Assembly: GCA_001795245.1 (NCBI GenBank)
Contig: MGOD01000014.1
Span: 1 to 9,859, forward strand
Direction of reading: 5' to 3'
DNA: 9,859 bases
DNA from: Chloroflexi bacterium RBG_16_70_13
GTDB taxonomy: Bacteria > Chloroflexota > Limnocylindria > Limnocylindrales > CSP1-4
Shown: positions 6,589-9,859 of the stretch, piece by piece
Layout of the letters: the number at the start of each line of letters is the position of its first letter
How positions within the stretch are numbered: the stretch's first letter is position 1
The notes under the pieces: generated by a model
What the model was told of the DNA's origin: nothing
The model's input: only the letters and a program-made list of their open reading frames with translations
Database searches by the model: none
Translations under genes and position numbers: made by a program

Positions 6589-6591
6589 GAT
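6562..6591 (+). promoter_or_regulatory. Weak candidate promoter for the thiamine operon
   Basis: TAGGAT (6586-6591) fits a TANNNT -10 box and overlaps the hydrolase stop codon. CTGTCG (6562-6567), 18 bp upstream, is a poor -35 (three of six). Transcription starting near 6598 would make the whole riboswitch. The alternative is that the operon is read through from the hydrolase gene, with the riboswitch acting inside a longer transcript. Confidence 0.25.
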
Positions 6592-6610
6592 CGGTTCACA
6601 ACTGAAGATC

Positions 6611-6700
6611 GCCTCCGGGGAGCGCCGCAGCGCTGAGAGTGTGGCCGGGGCCACTGACCCGCCGAACCTGATCCGGCTCGTACCGGCGAAGGAAGCAGGC
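6611..6700 (+). ncRNA. TPP riboswitch (THI element)
   Basis: The conserved thiamine-pyrophosphate aptamer landmarks occur in order: CCGGGGAGC (6615-6623), GCTGAGAG (6632-6639), a short GTGGCC/GGCCAC hairpin (6641-6646 with 6649-6654), TGACCCG (6655-6661), GAACCTGATC (6664-6673), CCGG/CCGG around TCGTA (6674-6686) and GGAAGC (6691-6696). GCCT (6611-6614) can close P1 with AGGC (6697-6700). The pyrimidine sensor (CTGAGA) and pyrophosphate sensor (GGAAGC side) are both intact. It precedes ykoE by 62 nt, so high intracellular TPP should lower expression of the ykoEDC transporter genes. Confidence 0.95.
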
Positions 6701-6715
6701 CCGTTCGAGCTCGAT

Positions 6716-6736
6716 GCCGCCTTCCCGAGGGGCGGC
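6716..6736 (+). terminator. Riboswitch expression-platform hairpin
   Basis: GCCGCC (6716-6721) pairs perfectly with GGCGGC (6731-6736) around a 9-nt loop, 16 nt after the aptamer and 10 nt before the ykoE ribosome-binding GGAGG (6747-6751). It is followed by GTCTCTGTTC, only moderately T-rich. It could be a transcription terminator favoured when TPP is bound, or a spacer hairpin in a translation-controlling platform. An intrinsic terminator is plausible but weak. Confidence 0.4.
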
Positions 6737-6762
6737 GTCTCTGTTCGGAGGAACCTGCAGCC

Positions 6763-7362
6763 ATGACCACGACCACCGCCGGATCGACCGGGGCCCCGGG
6801 CCTGGCGATCGACACCCGCTGGCGAACCCGCGACATCCTGGTGACCGCTGTCATCGGGGTCGCCTTCGGGGTCGCCTTCGTCGCCCTCAACACGGCCTGG
6901 GGCATCCTCGCACCGGCAAGCGCCGTCGCACCCCTCGGCGCGTTCCTCATCTACGGCGGCTGGCTCGTTCCCGCCGTCCTCGCCCCGCTGATCGTGCGCA
7001 AGCCTGGCGCCGCCCTCTTTGCCGAGCTCGTGGCGGCCGGCGTGTCCGTCCTTCTCGGGAGTCCCTGGGGCCCAGACGTCCTGTTGTCGGGGTTCGTTCA
7101 GGGAGCCGGGGCTGAGCTCGTCTTCGCCTTCACCCTCTATCGAAACTGGTCGCTTCCCATCCTCGTCGTGGCCTCGATCGCGAGCGCCGCCGCGGCGTGG
7201 ATCCACGATTGGGCCCTCTATTACGTGGGCTTCGCCATCGACGTCCAGATCGCGCGAGGCATCGCGATGGCGATCTCGGCTGTCGTGATCGTGGCGCTCG
7301 GGTCGCAGGCCCTCGTCCGCTCGCTCCGGCGAGCCGGCGTCCTGGAAGGGTTCCCCGACTGA
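6763..7362 (+). CDS. ykoE: ECF transporter S component YkoE (thiamine or HMP binding)
   Basis: A 199-residue integral membrane protein matching the YkoE family. Hydrophobic segments span roughly 25-50, 54-76, 84-98, 107-125, 131-148 and 164-184. Family hallmarks are LIYGGWLVPAVLAPLIVRKPGAALFAELVA (62-91), the G-P-W-G region (99-103) and FVQGAGAELVFA (111-122), with an IHDW motif at 147-150. YkoE is the substrate-capturing subunit of the energy-coupling-factor transporter for thiamine or its pyrimidine precursor (HMP/aminopyrimidine). The upstream TPP riboswitch supports a thiamine-related substrate. ATG at 6763 follows GGAGG (6747-6751) with an 11-nt spacer. It is the first gene of a three-gene transporter operon; its stop overlaps the next start. 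Confidence 0.93.
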   Translation: MTTTTAGSTGAPGLAIDTRWRTRDILVTAVIGVAFGVAFVALNTAWGILAPASAVAPLGAFLIYGGWLVPAVLAPLIVRKPGAALFAELVAAGVSVLLGSPWGPDVLLSGFVQGAGAELVFAFTLYRNWSLPILVVASIASAAAAWIHDWALYYVGFAIDVQIARGIAMAISAVVIVALGSQALVRSLRRAGVLEGFPD

Positions 7363-8951
7363 CCGCAGCGCCGCGGGCGGGAGAACCGCTTCCGCTCGCC
7401 GCCGACGGCGTCCGGTTCCGTTACGCCGGGACGGAACGGCCCGCCCTCGACGGGATCGATCTCCGTCTCGACGCGGGCGGCGTCCTCGTCATAGTCGGGC
7501 CGTCGGGGTCCGGCAAGAGCACGCTCGCGAAGGCGATCGCGGGCCTCGTCCCGCGCGACGTCCCCGGGGAGTGGCAGGGCTCGCTGCGGGTCGGTGACCT
7601 CGAGGTCGCAGAGGCGGAGCCGGCCGAGGTCGCCGCTCGCGTCGGGATCCTCTTCCAGGATCCGGCCAGCCAGCTGGTCATGGACCGAGCGGCCGACGAT
7701 GTCGCGTTCGGGCTGGAGAACCGGGCCTGGCCGCTGGAGGCGATGCGGGCGCGCGTCCCGGAGGCGCTCGCCGCCGTGGGCCTCGGTGGGTTCGGGCAGC
7801 GACGCGGGACCCGTCTTTCGGGGGGCGAGCAGCAGCGCCTGGCGCTTGCCGGCGTCGAGGCTCCCGCGCCCGCCGTCCTCGTCCTCGACGAACCGACGGC
7901 GAACCTCGATCCGGCGGGCGCCGACGCGCTCTTCAGGCGCATCACGGAGCTCCGGGCCGCGCGGCGGACGACGATCGTCCTCGTCGAGCATCGCGCAGAC
8001 CTTGCCTGGCCCCTCGCCGACCTGGTCCTCGCGCTCGACGAGCGGGGCTCGCCGATCGCCCTCGATACACCCGCCAGGCTCCGCGCGCGATCCGGCAAGC
8101 GCCTCGCACGCGAAGGGATCTGGCTGCCGGGCGACTGGACGGGCGGCGACGGTCGGTCGAGCAGGCGGGGCGAAGCCGAAGTCCCGACCGGGACGGTGCC
8201 GGGACCCGGGGCGTGGCCCGGGACGGCCGGGTCGGGGAACCCGCTCGTTGACCTCCGGCACGCCCGATACGCGTACGTCCGCGGCGGGGAGCCGGCCGTC
8301 CGCGACGCCGAGCTCGAGATCCGGGCCGGGGAGCGGGTCGCGATCGTCGGCCCGAACGGCAGCGGCAAGTCCACCCTCCTGCGGCTCGTCGGTGGCCTCC
8401 TCCGCCCCTCGGCCGGCTTGATCCTCGTCGGCGGCGCGGATCCGCGGCGCTTGCCGGCGCCGCTCCTGGCGCGGCTGGTCGGACTGGTCTTCCAGGACCC
8501 CGAGCTCGGGTTCCTCGGGGACACCGTGGCCGAGGAGATCGCCCTCGGTCTCGACCCGTCCCGGGCCTCGGCGGCCGCCGCGCTCCTCGAGCGGCTGGGA
8601 ATGCCCCTCGAGACCTTCGGCGAGCGGAACCCGTACCGCCTCTCCGGCGGCGAGCAGCGTCGTCTGTCCGTCGCCACGGCCCTGACCCGGCGGCCACGGG
8701 TCCTCCTCCTCGACGAACCCACGTTCGGCCAGGACCGGCGCGGCTGGGAGGCCCTCGCCTCGATCCTCGATGAGCTCGTGGAGCAGGGGACCGCCGTCCT
8801 CGCCGCGACCCACGACGAGCGATTCGCCGCGCGTGTCGCCAGCCGCCGGGTCGAGATGGCCGACGGCTGGATCGTCGCCGACGACGGGCCCGTAACCGAC
8901 GAGAGCTCCGGAGCCCGTGGGCTCGAGCCGCTCCCCGCGCCGAGCGTGTGA
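7359..8951 (+). CDS. ykoD: ECF transporter double ATPase YkoD
   Basis: About 530 residues with two ABC ATPase domains in one chain, energising ECF transport by YkoE and YkoC. Domain 1: Walker A GPSGSGKST (47-55), Q-loop Q100, signature LSGGEQQR (153-160), Walker B LVLDEPT (174-180) and switch H211. Domain 2: Walker A GPNGSGKST (331-339), Q379, LSGGEQRR (428-435), LLLDEPT (449-455) and H485. All catalytic residues are present in both halves. A glycine/proline-rich linker (about 260-295) joins them. B. subtilis YkoD has the same double design at about 490 residues. The start is unusual: no ATG, GTG or TTG occurs near the domain boundary. In-frame CTG at 7359 overlaps the ykoE stop as CTGA and follows GGAAGGG (7344-7350) by 8 nt. 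The alternative GTG at 7197 would overlap ykoE by 166 nt and add an implausible arginine-rich leader. Confidence 0.92.
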   Translation: MTAAPRAGEPLPLAADGVRFRYAGTERPALDGIDLRLDAGGVLVIVGPSGSGKSTLAKAIAGLVPRDVPGEWQGSLRVGDLEVAEAEPAEVAARVGILFQDPASQLVMDRAADDVAFGLENRAWPLEAMRARVPEALAAVGLGGFGQRRGTRLSGGEQQRLALAGVEAPAPAVLVLDEPTANLDPAGADALFRRITELRAARRTTIVLVEHRADLAWPLADLVLALDERGSPIALDTPARLRARSGKRLAREGIWLPGDWTGGDGRSSRRGEAEVPTGTVPGPGAWPGTAGSGNPLVDLRHARYAYVRGGEPAVRDAELEIRAGERVAIVGPNGSGKSTLLRLVGGLLRPSAGLILVGGADPRRLPAPLLARLVGLVFQDPELGFLGDTVAEEIALGLDPSRASAAAALLERLGMPLETFGERNPYRLSGGEQRRLSVATALTRRPRVLLLDEPTFGQDRRGWEALASILDELVEQGTAVLAATHDERFAARVASRRVEMADGWIVADDGPVTDESSGARGLEPLPAPSV

Positions 8952-9703
8952 TGCTGGCCCCGATCGACCTGACCGACGCCCAGGCCTCGAGCCTGCTCGG
9001 CCGGACGAGCCCGCTCGTGAAGCTGGCTTTGGCGGTCGCCTGGCTCGTCGGGCTGGCGGTCATCGGCGAGCCCGGCCCGCCGCTCGTCCTGGCCGGCCTG
9101 GCGATCGCCGCGGGGCTCTCGATCGGACGGGTGCCGCCACGGAATCTTGCCCGCGGCCTGGCCCCGCTGGTCGTGGCGGCGGCATCGATCGCACTTGCCA
9201 ACCTCCTGTGGGCTGGCGCCAACACAGATCCATCGGCCACGGAGCTCGCAAGGCTGGGGCCCATCCGAATCGCGCGCGAGGCGGCCGAGACCGCCGCGGC
9301 CCTGGCGGCCCGGGTCCTGGCGATCGTGGCTGTCGGAGCCGTCTTCGCCCAGACGACCGATCCCACCCGCCTCGTCGATGCGCTCGTCCAGCAGGCCCGC
9401 GTCCCGGAGCGGTTCGCCTACGGTGCGCTCGCGGCGTACCAGGCCGTCCCGGGCCTCGTCGAGGACCTCGTCACGCTCCGACAGGCGCGCCGGATCCGCG
9501 GCCTCCGGGGCTGGCATCCACGGCTCCTCCTGGGGCTCCTCGTCCGGGCCATCCGGCACGCCGACCAGCTCGCCCTGGCGATGGATGCCCGGGCGTACGG
9601 CAGCGGCCCCCGCTCGACCTTCCGGCCCATCCACTGGGGCTGGCCGGACCTCGCCGTGGGCGTCGGCGGCCTCGCGGCGCTCGCGCTCGCGCTCGCGATC
9701 TGA
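8951..9703 (+). CDS. ykoC: ECF transporter T component YkoC (EcfT-like permease)
   Basis: About 250 residues, the transmembrane coupling subunit that links the YkoD ATPases to YkoE. Hydrophobic segments lie near residues 22-40, 44-58, 69-89, 118-135 and at the C-terminus (235-251). Between the last two is a cytoplasmic helical region with the two short basic motifs typical of EcfT coupling helices: QARRIRG (179-185) and DARAYG (213-218; numbering from the GTG). The adjacent codons GTG (8948) and ATG (8951) are both possible starts. The ykoD stop TGA (8949-8951) overlaps either one, so translation is probably coupled. The order ykoE-ykoD-ykoC matches B. subtilis. The fourth gene of that operon, ykoF, is not seen between 6588 and the window end. 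Confidence 0.92.
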   Translation: MLAPIDLTDAQASSLLGRTSPLVKLALAVAWLVGLAVIGEPGPPLVLAGLAIAAGLSIGRVPPRNLARGLAPLVVAAASIALANLLWAGANTDPSATELARLGPIRIAREAAETAAALAARVLAIVAVGAVFAQTTDPTRLVDALVQQARVPERFAYGALAAYQAVPGLVEDLVTLRQARRIRGLRGWHPRLLLGLLVRAIRHADQLALAMDARAYGSGPRSTFRPIHWGWPDLAVGVGGLAALALALAI

Positions 9704-9859
9704 CCGTCGACGTCGAGCCGCCCGTCGGCGCCCCGCGGCGACTCCCGGCGCGCCCGAACCCCCAACCGCGATGTCGAAGGCTCGCGGGCTGGAACGGCCT
9801 TCCGCGGCAGGCGCACAATGTCCTGACATCCCTCGATCGTTCGTGCGCGCCCGATCGGC
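9704..9859. other. Intergenic sequence after ykoC, no gene recognised
   Basis: No convincing coding region is visible. A small dyad ATGTC-CT-GACAT (9818-9829) is the only clear symmetry and could be an operator of a gene beyond the window. There is no obvious intrinsic terminator after ykoC. A frame from ATG 9771 stays open to the window edge, but its third-position GC is much lower than in the surrounding genes, so I do not call it. Confidence 0.4.

Noticed and set aside
7221..9829. Long minus-strand open frames opposite ykoD and ykoC
   Set aside because: Low-complexity basic translations without domains, antisense to two clearly recognised transporter genes.
9771..9859. Frame opening MSKARGLERPSAAG running off the window end
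   Set aside because: Many A/T-ending codons compared with neighbouring genes, no ribosome-binding site and no recognisable motif. It may be chance.

Overview
The window is a very GC-rich bacterial chromosome segment with tightly packed genes and strongly GC-ending codons. The gene content (a secreted CWB2/M14 carboxypeptidase, a zinc-free AcuI-type reductase, a YkoEDC thiamine transporter) fits a Chloroflexota or Actinomycetota lineage. Nothing here decides between them, since there is no rRNA or other strong taxonomic marker.

Layout from left to right. A HIT-family protein (minus) and an AcuI/YhdH-type oxidoreductase (plus) are divergent, with start codons that overlap. Next is a large secreted protein (plus) joining three cell-wall-binding type 2 repeats to an M14 zinc carboxypeptidase. 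It converges on a metallo-beta-lactamase-fold hydrolase (minus). Then comes a minus-strand gene for an Xre-type helix-turn-helix protein fused to a PD-(D/E)XK nuclease-like domain. This gene is closely bracketed by two related, dyad-containing elements of about 80 bp in direct orientation. A monoacylglycerol-lipase-like alpha/beta hydrolase follows (plus).

The right third is a coherent thiamine-uptake operon: a TPP riboswitch (about 6611-6700), then ykoE (ECF substrate-binding S component), ykoD (two ABC ATPase domains in one chain) and ykoC (ECF T component). The last three genes overlap or abut at stop/start junctions. The ykoD start appears to be a CTG embedded in the ykoE stop (CTGA), preceded by a purine-rich ribosome-binding sequence.

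The part most worth following up is 4652-5593. There the Xre-nuclease gene lies between direct repeats whose inner halves also read as terminal inverted repeats, and one repeat overlaps the gene's own predicted promoter. This could be a small mobile or cassette-like unit, or an autoregulated locus with paired operator sites. The sequence alone cannot separate these.
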